Shown here piece after piece: positions 1-7,996 of a stretch of 64,000 nt of DNA. The stretch is from Cohnella sp. CFH 77786 (GTDB taxonomy: Bacteria; Bacillota; Bacilli; Paenibacillales; Paenibacillaceae): contig NZ_WJIB01000002.1 in the NCBI RefSeq assembly GCF_019400745.1, positions 434,001-498,000 of the forward strand. Reading direction: 5' to 3'. Under the pieces are notes generated by a model. That model had not been told where the DNA came from and searched no databases. It was given only the letters and a program-made list of their open reading frames with translations. Each line of letters begins with the position of its first letter. Position 1 is the first letter of the stretch. The position numbers and the translations under genes are program-made.

Positions 1-477
1 CCATGACGCGGCAGCTTCCGATAAATCATAAAGATAAGCAAGCGCATATGCTTGATACGGAGCCGGAAGTTGCCCGGAGATTTTGATATATTCTTTGCTT
101 TTTGACTTTTGCATCGTAACCGTCCGGGTTCCGGCCGCCGGAACATCGGACTTGCCGGTCAAGCGTTCTTCTTCCGGCACAGTGGAATAAAGCGGCTGGC
201 CGTCTTTCGAGATCTCCAGCAGAACATTCTGTTTGGCGTAGTATTTGGAATAAGATTGAAACAACGTCTGCATGGCCGGTTGAAGAGGCGTTCCCCTGTT
301 TTCAACCGCAAATAAATCTTTGGATAATGCAGAGACGATAAAATAATGCTCCGCCAAGGACCGTTCCCGCAAACTGTCCATGCTGCTTTTCAGCGTAACT
401 ACCGAAAAGATAAAGATGCTGCCGTTGAAAAACAAAAGAAACAGCATCAGGGTCATCAGGTACGTTTTCAGTTTCAA
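1..477 (-). CDS. Sensor histidine kinase, N-terminal part (cut by window edge)
   Basis: The frame is open to the left edge: 159 codons are visible and only the sensor region is present. The start is a TTG behind GGAGGT that overlaps the stop of the response regulator gene, leaving a 2-bp gap, so the two are translationally linked. Residues about 5-28 are one strongly hydrophobic segment (LMLFLLFFNGSIFIFSVV), followed by a polar stretch that should lie outside the membrane. The kinase core lies beyond the edge, so the assignment rests on the pairing with the regulator and on the membrane-sensor layout. The signal sensed is unknown. Confidence 0.75.
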   Translation of the reverse strand, partial: MKLKTYLMTLMLFLLFFNGSIFIFSVVTLKSSMDSLRERSLAEHYFIVSALSKDLFAVENRGTPLQPAMQTLFQSYSKYYAKQNVLLEISKDGQPLYSTVPEEERLTGKSDVPAAGTRTVTMQKSKSKEYIKISGQLPAPYQAYALAYLYDLSEAAASW

Positions 478-479
478 GG

Positions 480-1127
480 TTAGACCTCCAGCCGATAACC
501 CAGTTTGTAGACGGTTTTGATACGCTCCTCCAACCTCAGTTTTTTCCGCAATTTTTGAATATGCACATCCACGGTTCTTGTGTCCCCTTCATAGGCATAG
601 CCCCAAGCCAGTTGCAGTAGCTTTTCCCTCGATAATGCGATATTTCGGTTTTTGATGAGTACGTTCAGCAGCTCGAATTCTTGCGGAGTACATTCGACGA
701 GCTGTCCGTTGTCGAATATTTGCCTGCTGTCCAAATCGATTCTTATGTTGTCCAATTGATAGCAATGGCTGTCTTTCAGCGTTCGACGCAACACCGCATC
801 CACGCGGGCCAGCAGTTCCAGCATTTCAAAAGGCTTGGTCAGATAATCGTCGGCCCCCATCGTCAAACCTTTCACGCGATCGGACAAGCTGCTGCGGGCC
901 GTCAGAAAGATCGTGGGGATATTCCGGATGGTTTCCAAGACTTGAAATCCGTCCAACTCCGGCAGCATCACATCCAGCAGAATCAAATCGTACGTTTGCC
1001 GTTCAATTTCCGTAATGGCGGCTTTTCCGTCAAAAACCGAAATGCAGCGATGGCCGACGAGCTGTAAGCTTCTTTTGATTAACTCATTGATAGGGATTTC
1101 GTCTTCTACGATCAATATCGTCGCCAT
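480..1127 (-). CDS. OmpR/PhoB-family response regulator
   Basis: This is a DNA-binding two-component regulator. The receiver domain fills residues 1-120, with the acidic pair near the start (ILIVEDE), the phosphorylated Asp in LILLDVMLPELDGF and the conserved Lys in LTKPFEM. A winged-helix Trans_reg_C domain follows (about 125-215), with VDVHIQKLRKKL as the recognition helix and wing. I start it at ATG 1127, which has GAGGG seven bases upstream; an upstream in-frame ATG at 1145 lies inside the end of the previous gene and has no better site. It sits 14 bp downstream of an ArsR-type regulator on the same strand and is followed at once by the kinase, suggesting one transcript. Confidence 0.9.
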   Translation of the reverse strand: MATILIVEDEIPINELIKRSLQLVGHRCISVFDGKAAITEIERQTYDLILLDVMLPELDGFQVLETIRNIPTIFLTARSSLSDRVKGLTMGADDYLTKPFEMLELLARVDAVLRRTLKDSHCYQLDNIRIDLDSRQIFDNGQLVECTPQEFELLNVLIKNRNIALSREKLLQLAWGYAYEGDTRTVDVHIQKLRKKLRLEERIKTVYKLGYRLEV

Positions 1128-1141
1128 TCTTGTTCCCTCAC

Positions 1142-2053
1142 TCACTCATAATACGTCCGGAACACGATGTCTTGGTTGTAGTTGCCGAAGCCGGCCCCGT
1201 ACAGCGTGAAGCCGCCGACGTTTTTCGCCGTTTCCTCGACGCTGAACCGGAGCTTCCAGCTGTTCCGGTCCACTTTCAAATCGTTCAGCGTCACGGCCGA
1301 GATCGGCTCTCCGTCGATGAAGGTTCCTTCTTCGCCGATTCGGAGCATCTTCAGGAACCCGTATTGGTTAATGGAGCTGGACCACCAATCCGGCGAGAAG
1401 ATCCCCCGTCCGTTCCCGGAATCGCCCGGACTTGTCCAATAGCCTACGAACGTGTCGTTGAGGTGGAAATGGATGTCCGAAGGCCAATTCTCGGCGATGC
1501 CCGGGGCCTCCGAGCCGATTTCCATCGAGATTTCGATCTCCGTGATGTTCTGCGAAGAGAGCAGGTAATTCGGTATCGTGTATTCTACGAATCCGCGCCC
1601 GAACCACAGAATGCCCGCCGCCATCCGCTGCGGGTCATGGAAGGAACGAGGTTCGTCGAATTGGCCGATCATCTTCTCGGGCGTCGCCAAGCCGCACGTC
1701 GGGTGGATCTCGAACCGCGTGTAGTGTCCGACGGGGATCGATACTTCATGGAACGGGCGGGCGTTCGTCTTCTTGGCGGGAAAGAGCAGCTCGACGCCTT
1801 CCGCCGACAGGGTGTTCATTTTGTGGGTGCCGCCTTGGATGCGGACCATCCGGGATTCGACGATGCCGGCGGCTTGGAGCTTGCGGATGTGGGATGTGAC
1901 GATCGCGCCGCTGATGTTAAGCCTGGCCGCTAGATCTTTGTTGTTCATCGGTTGAACCGCGAGCAGGTCGATCATCTTCAATCGGACTTCGCTGGCCAAT
2001 GCTTCGTATAAGGGGAGCCATTCCGGGCTTGTCGTCGCTTTGATCGTGTTCAT
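1142..2053 (-). CDS. ArsR-type HTH regulator with large C-terminal domain
   Basis: This 303-residue protein has a winged HTH at about 10-85 (LYEALASEVRLKMIDLLAVQ, then DLAARLNISGAIVTSHIRKL). The following ~215 residues are rich in aromatic residues and beta-like, unlike a small metal-sensing ArsR. There is no CxC metal site. It is divergent from the arabinofuranosidase gene with a 146-bp gap containing a long inverted repeat, so it probably controls that gene in response to a sugar or oligosaccharide bound by the C-terminal domain; this is inference. The two-component pair follows 14 bp downstream on the same strand. Confidence 0.8.
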   Translation of the reverse strand: MNTIKATTSPEWLPLYEALASEVRLKMIDLLAVQPMNNKDLAARLNISGAIVTSHIRKLQAAGIVESRMVRIQGGTHKMNTLSAEGVELLFPAKKTNARPFHEVSIPVGHYTRFEIHPTCGLATPEKMIGQFDEPRSFHDPQRMAAGILWFGRGFVEYTIPNYLLSSQNITEIEISMEIGSEAPGIAENWPSDIHFHLNDTFVGYWTSPGDSGNGRGIFSPDWWSSSINQYGFLKMLRIGEEGTFIDGEPISAVTLNDLKVDRNSWKLRFSVEETAKNVGGFTLYGAGFGNYNQDIVFRTYYE

Positions 2054-2137
2054 GGATGAGGCAGCCTCCGCTTTAAGGATAAGGGATTGATCGCCCGATT
2101 TGTCATTGCGGTTCGTGGAAATCTATTTTATGATGGA

Positions 2138-2185
2138 ATTGAATTAATATATGGATTATACCATTAATAGAAACATTAATTCAAT
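2138..2185. promoter_or_regulatory. Long inverted repeat, probable operator
   Basis: Two perfect 11-bp arms, ATTGAATTAAT at 2138-2148 and ATTAATTCAAT at 2175-2185, are separated by 26 bp in the divergent space between the ArsR-type regulator and the arabinofuranosidase gene. A further ATTAAT lies between them. The right arm ends just before the GGAGGG ribosome site of the arabinofuranosidase gene. Binding by the adjacent regulator is inference. Confidence 0.5.
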
Positions 2186-2199
2186 GGAGGGACAGTTAC

Positions 2200-3693
2200 A
2201 TGAGCAACCGCGTCATCATTAATGCCGACGTAGCCAAAGGCAGGATCAACAAAAACATTTACGGCCATTTCGCCGAGCATCTGGGCAGGTGCATTTATGA
2301 AGGGATCTGGGTCGGGGAAGATTCGCCGATTCCGAACACGAACGGGATCCGCAATGACGTGTTGGAAGCGCTTCGCGGGCTCGACATCCCGCTGCTCCGC
2401 TGGCCGGGCGGCTGTTTCGCAGACGAGTACCATTGGAAGGACGGCGTCGGTCCGCGCGAGTCCCGCAAGCGGATGGTCAATACGCACTGGGGCGGCGTCG
2501 TCGAGAACAACCATTTCGGAACGCACGAGTTTCTGATGCTCTGCGAAATGCTCGGGTGCGAGCCGTACATCGCGGGGAACGTGGGGAGCGGCACCGTGCA
2601 GGAGATGCAGGAATGGGTCGAGTACATGACGTTTGACGGAGAATCGCCTATGGCGAACTGGCGCAAGGAGAACGGCCGGGAGAAGCCGTGGAAGGTGCGC
2701 TATTTCGGCGTCGGGAACGAGAACTGGGGCTGCGGCGGCCACATGAGGCCGGAGTATTACGCGGACCTGTACCGTCAGTATCAGACGTATGTCCGGAACT
2801 ACGGCGACAACAAAATCTACAAAATCGCGTGCGGAAGCAACGATTTCAACACATATTGGACGGAAGTGCTCATGCGGGAAGCCGGACGGTACATGGATGG
2901 TCTCAGCCTCCATTACTACGTCGTCACGGGACCGGCCTGGGAGAACAAAGGCTCCGCCACCGAATTCACGGAGCGGGAATGGTTCACGACGCTGCAGAAA
3001 GCATTGAAGATGGATGAGGTGCTCACCCTCCATTCCACCGTCATGGATAAATACGATCCCGAGAAGCGGGTCGGCTTGATCGTCGATGAATGGGGCACCT
3101 GGTTCGACGTGGAGCCGGGCACGAATCCGGGATTCCTGTACCAGCAAAACACGCTGCGCGACGCTCTGGTCGCCTCCGTCACGTTCGACGTTTTTCACCG
3201 GCATTGCGACCGCGTGCAGATGGCGAACATCGCGCAGACCGTTAACGTCCTTCAGGCGATGGTGCTGACCGAAGGCGAGAAAATGGTGCTGACCCCGTCA
3301 TACCACGTGTTCGAGATGTACAAGGTGTTCCAGAACGCCACGGCGCTGGATCTGAACGTGCAAAGCGGTTTCTATGACATGGACGGCCAGTCGATCCCGA
3401 GCGTAAGCGCTACAGCCGCGAAATCGGAAGACGGCACGATCTGCATCGGACTCACCAATCTGAGCCACAACGAGGAAGCGCAAATCTCGGTGGAGCTCCG
3501 CGGCGATGCCGGGGCGCGCGCGTATAGCGGCAGAATCCTGACTTCCGCGGCCAAGAACGACCGCAACACGTTCGAACGCCCGGACGCGGTGAAGCCGAAG
3601 CCGTTCGTTCAGTTCGAAACCGCGGGCGGAGTGCTCTCCGCGAAGCTGCCGCCGATGTCCGTCGTCGTGCTCGAAGCGAAAGCGCAGGCATAA
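2200..3693 (+). CDS. abfA: Alpha-N-arabinofuranosidase, GH51
   Basis: The enzyme removes terminal alpha-L-arabinofuranosyl groups from arabinan or arabinoxylan oligosaccharides. At 497 residues it is the usual GH51 length. The acid/base Glu is at about residue 174 in [11 protein letters not shown] and the nucleophile Glu at about 297 in [24 protein letters not shown] is the family block near residue 65. It has no signal peptide, so it acts on imported oligosaccharides in the cytoplasm. The ATG at 2200 follows GGAGGG. A DUF6171-type gene starts 7 bp after the stop. Control by the divergent ArsR-type protein is likely. Confidence 0.95.
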   Translation: MSNRVIINADVAKGRINKNIYGHFAEHLGRCIYEGIWVGEDSPIPNTNGIRNDVLEALRGLDIPLLRWPGGCFADEYHWKDGVGPRESRKRMVNTHWGGVVENNHFGTHEFLMLCEMLGCEPYIAGNVGSGTVQEMQEWVEYMTFDGESPMANWRKENGREKPWKVRYFGVGNENWGCGGHMRPEYYADLYRQYQTYVRNYGDNKIYKIACGSNDFNTYWTEVLMREAGRYMDGLSLHYYVVTGPAWENKGSATEFTEREWFTTLQKALKMDEVLTLHSTVMDKYDPEKRVGLIVDEWGTWFDVEPGTNPGFLYQQNTLRDALVASVTFDVFHRHCDRVQMANIAQTVNVLQAMVLTEGEKMVLTPSYHVFEMYKVFQNATALDLNVQSGFYDMDGQSIPSVSATAAKSEDGTICIGLTNLSHNEEAQISVELRGDAGARAYSGRILTSAAKNDRNTFERPDAVKPKPFVQFETAGGVLSAKLPPMSVVVLEAKAQA

Positions 3694-3700
3694 CGCCGCC

Positions 3701-3955
3701 ATGGCGGAAACTTGCAAAGGCTGCTCGGCGGACGTGAACGTCTCCGCGCAGCAGATCGCAAGGATGCTGAAGCATCTGGAGGACGGGGAATTCGAGCGCG
3801 TGCCGGACGACGTCTACCGGACGCGGCTCGATGCCTGCTTCGCCTGCTCTTCGCTTCAATATGGGACCACATGCAGCCATTGCGGCTGTATCGTCCACAT
3901 TCGGGCGAAGCTGGCGGACAGACGTTGTCCGAAACCGGGTACGCCTCAGTGGTAG
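3701..3955 (+). CDS. Small Cys-rich protein, DUF6171-like
   Basis: This 84-residue protein has Cys at both ends: CKGCSADV near residue 5 and a second set, CFACSSLQYGTTCSHCGC, near residue 50, then RRCPKPG. The pattern suggests a zinc ribbon and resembles the DUF6171 family of Bacillales, function unknown. The start is at ATG 3701, 7 bp behind the arabinofuranosidase stop. It is probably cotranscribed with that gene, although a link to arabinose use is not evident. Confidence 0.7.
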   Translation: MAETCKGCSADVNVSAQQIARMLKHLEDGEFERVPDDVYRTRLDACFACSSLQYGTTCSHCGCIVHIRAKLADRRCPKPGTPQW

Positions 3956-4027
3956 GCGAAGCAGCATGATGGAGAAGGGAACCTAACGTCCGCAAACAGA
4001 GGCGAAACTTGATACCGTGCAATCCGA

Positions 4028-4064
4028 TAAAGCCGCCCCGCGAGAACGATGGAGGGCGGCTTTA
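4028..4064 (+). terminator. Hairpin downstream of the DUF6171-like gene
   Basis: An 11-bp perfect stem, TAAAGCCGCCC with GGGCGGCTTTA, encloses a 15-base loop. It lacks a following run of T, so it is a weak candidate for a Rho-independent terminator. Confidence 0.4.
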
Positions 4065-4208
4065 TGATCGCGGCGTCGGCCGCCGTGAACGAAGTCGGGT
4101 TTAGCGATACTTTTCTGAAACACTTCGATAAAAGCTATCCGTCCGAACAGGACGGCGCAACCGGTTGTTTTGGGAAGCGAGAGGGGAGCGGTTAAAGGAC
4201 TGGCGCTC

Positions 4209-4271
4209 AGATGGGACGGCTGTCGCGCAGTCATCGCGATGAAAGGGAAAACTGCCCTCTATTTTTGCGTA
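4209..4271. repeat. 63-bp dispersed repeat element, copy 1
   Basis: This non-coding block matches 52801-52863 at 54 of 63 positions without gaps by my manual alignment. Shared cores include CGGCTGTC, AAAGGGAAA and CCCTCTATTTTTGCGTA. It lies directly in front of the 51-bp tandem array. Two separated intergenic copies in 64 kb suggest a genome-wide repeat family. Confidence 0.7.
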
Positions 4272-4281
4272 TTGGCCGCAT

Positions 4282-4625
4282 GACTTCCGGAGACGTTATT
4301 TTTGCGAAATCCCCGACTACGGGCGCCTTAGTGAGTTACGAAGACGTTATTTTTGCGAAATCCCCGACTACGGGCGCTGTAGTGACTTCCGGAGACGTTA
4401 TTTTTGCGAAATCCCCGACTACGGGCGCCGTAGTGACTTCCGGAGACGTTATTTTTGCGAAATCCCCGACTACGGGCGCCGTAGTGACTTCCGGAGACGT
4501 TATTTTTGCGAAATCCCCGACTACGAGCGCCGTAGTGACTTCCGGAGACGTTATTTTTGCGAAATCCCCGACTACGAGCGCCTTAGTGACTTCCGGAGAC
4601 GTTGTTTCTGCGAAACCCTTAGGCG
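4282..4625. repeat. 51-bp tandem repeat array (six full units plus a degenerate one)
   Basis: Units start at 4282, 4333, 4384, 4435, 4486 and 4537, each exactly 51 bp, with a degenerate seventh from 4588. The core is GACGTTATTTTTGCGAAATC followed by a CCCGACTACGGGCGC block. Unit 2 differs at its start (GAGTTACGAA instead of GACTTCCGGA). Because 51 is a multiple of 3, the plus strand stays open as a 17-residue repeat from 4211 to 4633, but that frame begins inside the dispersed repeat and has no ribosome site, so I treat the array as non-coding. Confidence 0.85.
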
Positions 4626-4761
4626 AGCTGTAGGTATAGTTGAGGAAGCAGAACCGCGCAAGCGGTCTTACTTGTTTCCGAATAAGATCTCAGCGGTTGG
4701 ACAAAATGAAGGAAAGTTCCCGGCATCCGAAAGAAGGAAGCGAATAGATGATGGACACGTG

Positions 4762-5268
4762 ATGATCCTTACGAATGACGTAACGGCCAAGATCGATCGG
4801 CTGACCCGGCAAAACGAAACCTTCATGAAGGAGATCAACCAGATCAAGTCCATGCTGCAAAGTGATCAATCGCAATCGGATATGCAGTCTTCCGAGGAAA
4901 ACAATCAACAAAGCAACCAGCAATACAACCTGCAAAACGATCAGCAAAACAATCAGCAAAACAACCAGCAAAACGATCAGCAAAACAACCAGCAAAACGA
5001 TCAGCAATACAACCAGCCATACAGCCTGCAAAACGATCAGCAAAGCGGTCAGCAAAACCAATTGGATCAATTGGCGGGGGATTTGCTGAAAGTGAAAGAC
5101 ATGATTCAAAGCGTGGAATCGGGAATGTCCCAGTACGTCCGTTCTCAAACGTCGGGACATTTAACCGAGAAAGACGTGGCCCAGCTGATCCTGACCGTCA
5201 TGGACGGCATGATCACCTGGGCAAGCGATTATGTTTCCTCGCATTTGCAGACGCAGAGCAGCGAATAG
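4762..5268 (+). CDS. Gln/Asn-rich low-complexity protein
   Basis: The protein is unrecognised. Residues 1-35 are a predicted coiled coil (KIDRLTRQNETFMKEINQIK), about 50-115 are almost only Q and N with D, S and Y built from short DNA repeats, and the last 70 residues are a mixed, folded-looking segment (LTEKDVAQLILTVMDGMITW). The frame is open from a TTG at 4672, but no ribosome site serves it; the GTG-ATG pair at 4759/4762 is my choice, with GAAGGAAG somewhat far upstream. There is no signal peptide or membrane segment. The hydrophobic Leu/Val frame on the opposite strand is a mirror of the Q/N codons. Confidence 0.6.
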   Translation: MILTNDVTAKIDRLTRQNETFMKEINQIKSMLQSDQSQSDMQSSEENNQQSNQQYNLQNDQQNNQQNNQQNDQQNNQQNDQQYNQPYSLQNDQQSGQQNQLDQLAGDLLKVKDMIQSVESGMSQYVRSQTSGHLTEKDVAQLILTVMDGMITWASDYVSSHLQTQSSE

Positions 5269-5290
5269 CGGGATTCCGTCCGATCCGTCC

Positions 5291-5316
5291 GATCCCGGTT
5301 GCCAGCAACCGGGATC
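5291..5316. terminator. Hairpin after the Q/N-rich gene
   Basis: A perfect 11-bp stem, GATCCCGGTTG with CAACCGGGATC, has a 4-base loop. It has no clear T run, so termination is possible but unproven. Confidence 0.45.
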
Positions 5317-5445
5317 TTCGGCATGCTCGGAAACCGGGCAGGAGCTTCGGATCCGAACGCCGTACCTGCCCACACGGGTCCGCTTTGTCCCGCATAACCT
5401 GATCGAAATGGACGAATTACCGAAGCCTGCGGGAGGCGAGCTGGT

Positions 5446-6387
5446 TTGCAGAAGAGGAGTACGATCCGGCGGATCCGCCCTGTTCGGGGTGATTACTGGG
5501 ACCTGATCACCTTGCGGTTTCTGATGAAAGAAAAGCCGAAGATCCTGTATCGAGGCAAGAGCCGGTTTCAGAACATCGTCATGCTGGAAACGAAGGACAT
5601 CCGGCTGTATCTCGACAAGCAGCTGCAGTTCAGCTCGGTGGATGAGCGGGTCTACCATGAAGCGTTGGTCCATCCGGCCATGAGCATGACGCCGATCCGC
5701 CGCAATGTGCTGATTCTGGGCGGGGGAGACGGATTCGCCCTGCGCGAAGTATTGAAGTACAAGGACGTCCGATCGGTTGACCTCGTCGAGCTGGACCCTA
5801 AGATGATCGAGCTTGCGAAGAGCAAGCCGGTCTCCGAATTGAACGGGCGTTCTCTCGCCGACGAGCGGGTCCAGGTTTACGTGATGGACGCGAGGAAGTA
5901 TCTCGCGGGCAGGCTGAAAGCGGGTTCCAAAAGGTATAACGTCATCATCCAGGACTTTCCCGACCCGGCCGACAAGACGCTCAGCAAGCTGTACACGAAG
6001 GAATTTTACCAACAGGTAGGCCGGCTCCTCGCTCCCGGCGGCAAGCTCGTCGTCCAGGCCAACTCGACGGAGGATAAGCCAAGCGTGTATTGGAGCATCT
6101 ACCACACGTTGAGAAGTCTCGGGATGCATACGAGAAGCTATTACGTATATGTGCCTTCCTTCGGGGATTGGGGCTTCCAAATCGCATCCTATCGGAAATT
6201 CGACCCGAAGGGACATCGTCCGGTGGTCGAAGCCCGAACGCTTCCGTCCCGTCTTTCCACCTTGTTCAAGCTTCCGAAGGAGCTGCTCCAGGGGAGAAGA
6301 ACGGTGCAGCCGAACAGCTTGAAAAATCTCCGGTTGTTTCAATATTTCCATCGGGATCAGAACGACGACTTATCGCATTTGAAATGA
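5446..6387 (+). CDS. speE: Spermidine synthase-like aminopropyltransferase
   Basis: This family transfers an aminopropyl group from decarboxylated AdoMet to an amine. The AdoMet-binding loop is LILGGGDGFALREVLKY, the acidic residue follows in VDLVELDP, and the active-site Asp motif is QDFPDPADKTLSKLY, where the usual form is D-S-T-D-P. FQNIVM and DERVYHEALVHPAMS match the N-terminal half. The TTG at 5446 has GGGAGG nine bases upstream. Residues 1-17 are basic and unlike the family, and the family-like acidic segment is in another frame (see findings). It converges on the operon carrying speD, the source of its co-substrate, so the acceptor amine may be the product of that operon. Identity as true spermidine synthase is not certain. 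Confidence 0.8.
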   Translation: MQKRSTIRRIRPVRGDYWDLITLRFLMKEKPKILYRGKSRFQNIVMLETKDIRLYLDKQLQFSSVDERVYHEALVHPAMSMTPIRRNVLILGGGDGFALREVLKYKDVRSVDLVELDPKMIELAKSKPVSELNGRSLADERVQVYVMDARKYLAGRLKAGSKRYNVIIQDFPDPADKTLSKLYTKEFYQQVGRLLAPGGKLVVQANSTEDKPSVYWSIYHTLRSLGMHTRSYYVYVPSFGDWGFQIASYRKFDPKGHRPVVEARTLPSRLSTLFKLPKELLQGRRTVQPNSLKNLRLFQYFHRDQNDDLSHLK

Positions 6388-6392
6388 ACAGG

Positions 6393-6422
6393 CCGGGGGG
6401 GACGGGGCGTCCCTCCGGTTTT
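6393..6422 (+). terminator. Terminator between convergent speE and aminotransferase genes
   Basis: A GC-rich stem, CCGG plus GGGAC against GTCCCTCCGG (6409-6418) with an internal bulge, is followed by TTTT. It lies 6 bp after the speE stop. Confidence 0.5.
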
Positions 6423-6428
6423 CCGATG

Positions 6429-7607
6429 TCAAAAAAGAGACAGGGTCTGGATTCTCCGCATCGCTTCCCTCAGTCGTTCTTCGCTGGTGAGCAATCCGAG
6501 CCGGACATAGCCTTCGCCGCAGCCGCCGAATCCGCTGCCCGGAACCGTCATCACCTGGGCCTTGCGCAGAACGAGATCCGCGAATCGGGTCGAGGAGAAG
6601 CCGGGAGGCGTTTTCACCCATACATAGCAGGTACCTTCGCAAGGTGCGGCTGACCAGCCGATTCTCCCCATATCGCGGAACAGAGCGTTTCGGCGGGATT
6701 CGTAAAGGTCCGCCAGCTCGCGCACGCACTCCTGGGAGGAGGTCAGCGCCGCGATCGCGGCGTCCTGCACGGCGCCGAACACGCCTAAGCCGGCATGTGC
6801 CTGCAAAGTATTCAGGAGCCGGATCGCCTTGCGGTTCCCGAGCGCGAACCCGATCCGCCATCCGGCCATGTTGTAGGCGTACGACAGGGAATAGAGCTCA
6901 ATCCCCGTTTCCTTGGCGCCGGGGCGCGACAAGAAGCTGACCGGCTTCTTGCCGTCGAATCCGATCGCGCCGTAGGAGAAGTCATGCACGATGAGGATCT
7001 TGTTGTCCTCCGCGAACCGGATCGCTTCGTCGAAGAAGGACGCCGGCGCCAGGACGGCGGCCGGGTTGGCGGGATATCCGAGCAGCATCAGCTTCGCTCT
7101 TTCTCTCTGGTTACGGGAGATTTTCCCCAACTCCGGCAAATAGGCGTTGTCCGCCAGGAGCGGCATCGGAACGGAGGAAGCGCCGGCAAGCGCGATGCCG
7201 GGAGCGAAGCTCGGGCTTGCGGGATCCGGCGCCAGAACGGCGTCTCCAGGACCCAGCAGCGCCGCCGCCAGTTGAACCCATCCCGAACGGAAGCCGGGAA
7301 GCACGGCGACTTCCGTCTCGGGATCCAGGTCTACGCCTTGTTCCGACCGGTACCATCGGCAAATCGCTTCACGCAGCTCCCGCTTGCCCGGCGCGAGCGG
7401 CCAGCCGTCCTGCTGCTTCGCGGCGGAGGCTTGCAATGCCTGAATGACATGGGGCGGGGGGGGCATATCCGGAATTCCTTGTCCGAGCCGGATGACGTCG
7501 CATCCTTGACGTTCAAGCCTGTCGGCCGTGGACGCGAGTGCCGGGAAGATCGGAAGGGGCAGCCGTTTCAGCCGTTTGGATGCGGCGGTATCGAGCTTAT
7601 TCTTCAT
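6429..7607 (-). CDS. Class I/II aminotransferase homologue lacking the PLP lysine
   Basis: This 392-residue fold-type I protein aligns end to end with LL-diaminopimelate/aspartate-type aminotransferases: IRLGQGIPDMPPPP at the N-terminus, YPANPAAV where PNNPTG is usual, VHDFSYGAIGFDGKKP with the PLP-ring Asp, and a C-terminal Arg in YVRLGLL. The motif normally SLSKTYNMAGWRIG reads SLSYAYNMAGWRIG: the Schiff-base Lys is Tyr243 (codon at 6879-6881), so ordinary transamination looks impossible. The rest is intact, arguing against simple decay. It is the last gene of the operon, 5 bp after speD. It may bind PLP or PMP non-covalently, or serve as a binding or regulatory protein. Confidence 0.85.
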   Translation of the reverse strand: MKNKLDTAASKRLKRLPLPIFPALASTADRLERQGCDVIRLGQGIPDMPPPPHVIQALQASAAKQQDGWPLAPGKRELREAICRWYRSEQGVDLDPETEVAVLPGFRSGWVQLAAALLGPGDAVLAPDPASPSFAPGIALAGASSVPMPLLADNAYLPELGKISRNQRERAKLMLLGYPANPAAVLAPASFFDEAIRFAEDNKILIVHDFSYGAIGFDGKKPVSFLSRPGAKETGIELYSLSYAYNMAGWRIGFALGNRKAIRLLNTLQAHAGLGVFGAVQDAAIAALTSSQECVRELADLYESRRNALFRDMGRIGWSAAPCEGTCYVWVKTPPGFSSTRFADLVLRKAQVMTVPGSGFGGCGEGYVRLGLLTSEERLREAMRRIQTLSLF

Positions 7608-7612
7608 AGGGA

Positions 7613-7987
7613 TCAGTCGTCTATGATTTCGATCCCATGGAGACCGCGAATCAATCGGATGGCGGACAGCTCCTTGGGCTTAAGCTTTAGCTTCAAGTAT
7701 TCGATCGCCAGTTGCGGAATTTTGTCGTAACCGCACGTGAAACAGTCGATCGCCGCGAATTTTTTTTCCGGATAGGTGTGAATGGACATATGGCTTTCCG
7801 ACAGCAGGAGCAGAATCGTGCAACCGAATGGGTCGAATTTCTCGCTGCTCACGGACAGAACTTTGGCCCCGCTATGCTCGGCGGCCTCGATCATATGCTG
7901 TTTGAGCAGCTCGAGGTCGTTCAGGACGGAGAATTCAACACCCCAGAAATCGGTGATGATATGCCTGCCATAGGTGGAGTACTGCAT
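7613..7987 (-). CDS. speD: S-adenosylmethionine decarboxylase proenzyme (class 1B)
   Basis: It makes decarboxylated AdoMet, the aminopropyl donor for polyamine synthesis. The 124-residue length is normal for the short bacterial class. The self-cleavage site is Glu64-Ser65 in LLSESHMSIHTYPE, where Ser65 becomes the pyruvoyl group; His70 and Cys85 (DCFTCGYD) are the expected processing and catalytic residues. All key residues are present, so it should be active. It lies between the CDP-alcohol phosphotransferase (9 bp upstream) and the aminotransferase homologue (5 bp downstream), unusual company for speD, and its partner speE is convergent with the operon. Confidence 0.93.
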   Translation of the reverse strand: MQYSTYGRHIITDFWGVEFSVLNDLELLKQHMIEAAEHSGAKVLSVSSEKFDPFGCTILLLLSESHMSIHTYPEKKFAAIDCFTCGYDKIPQLAIEYLKLKLKPKELSAIRLIRGLHGIEIIDD

Positions 7988-7996
7988 CTTTCCTGT

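Noticed and set aside
4279..4625. CRISPR-like array
   Set aside because: Units are directly abutting and near identical over all 51 bp, with no unique spacers and no cas genes.
4211..4633. Open frame coding a 17-residue repeat through the 51-bp tandem array
   Set aside because: It begins inside the dispersed 63-bp repeat, has no ribosome site, and stays open only because the unit length is a multiple of three.
4690..5160. Very hydrophobic Leu/Val/Ile frame on the minus strand
   Set aside because: It is the complement of the Gln/Asn repeat codons of the plus-strand gene; no ribosome site or independent support.
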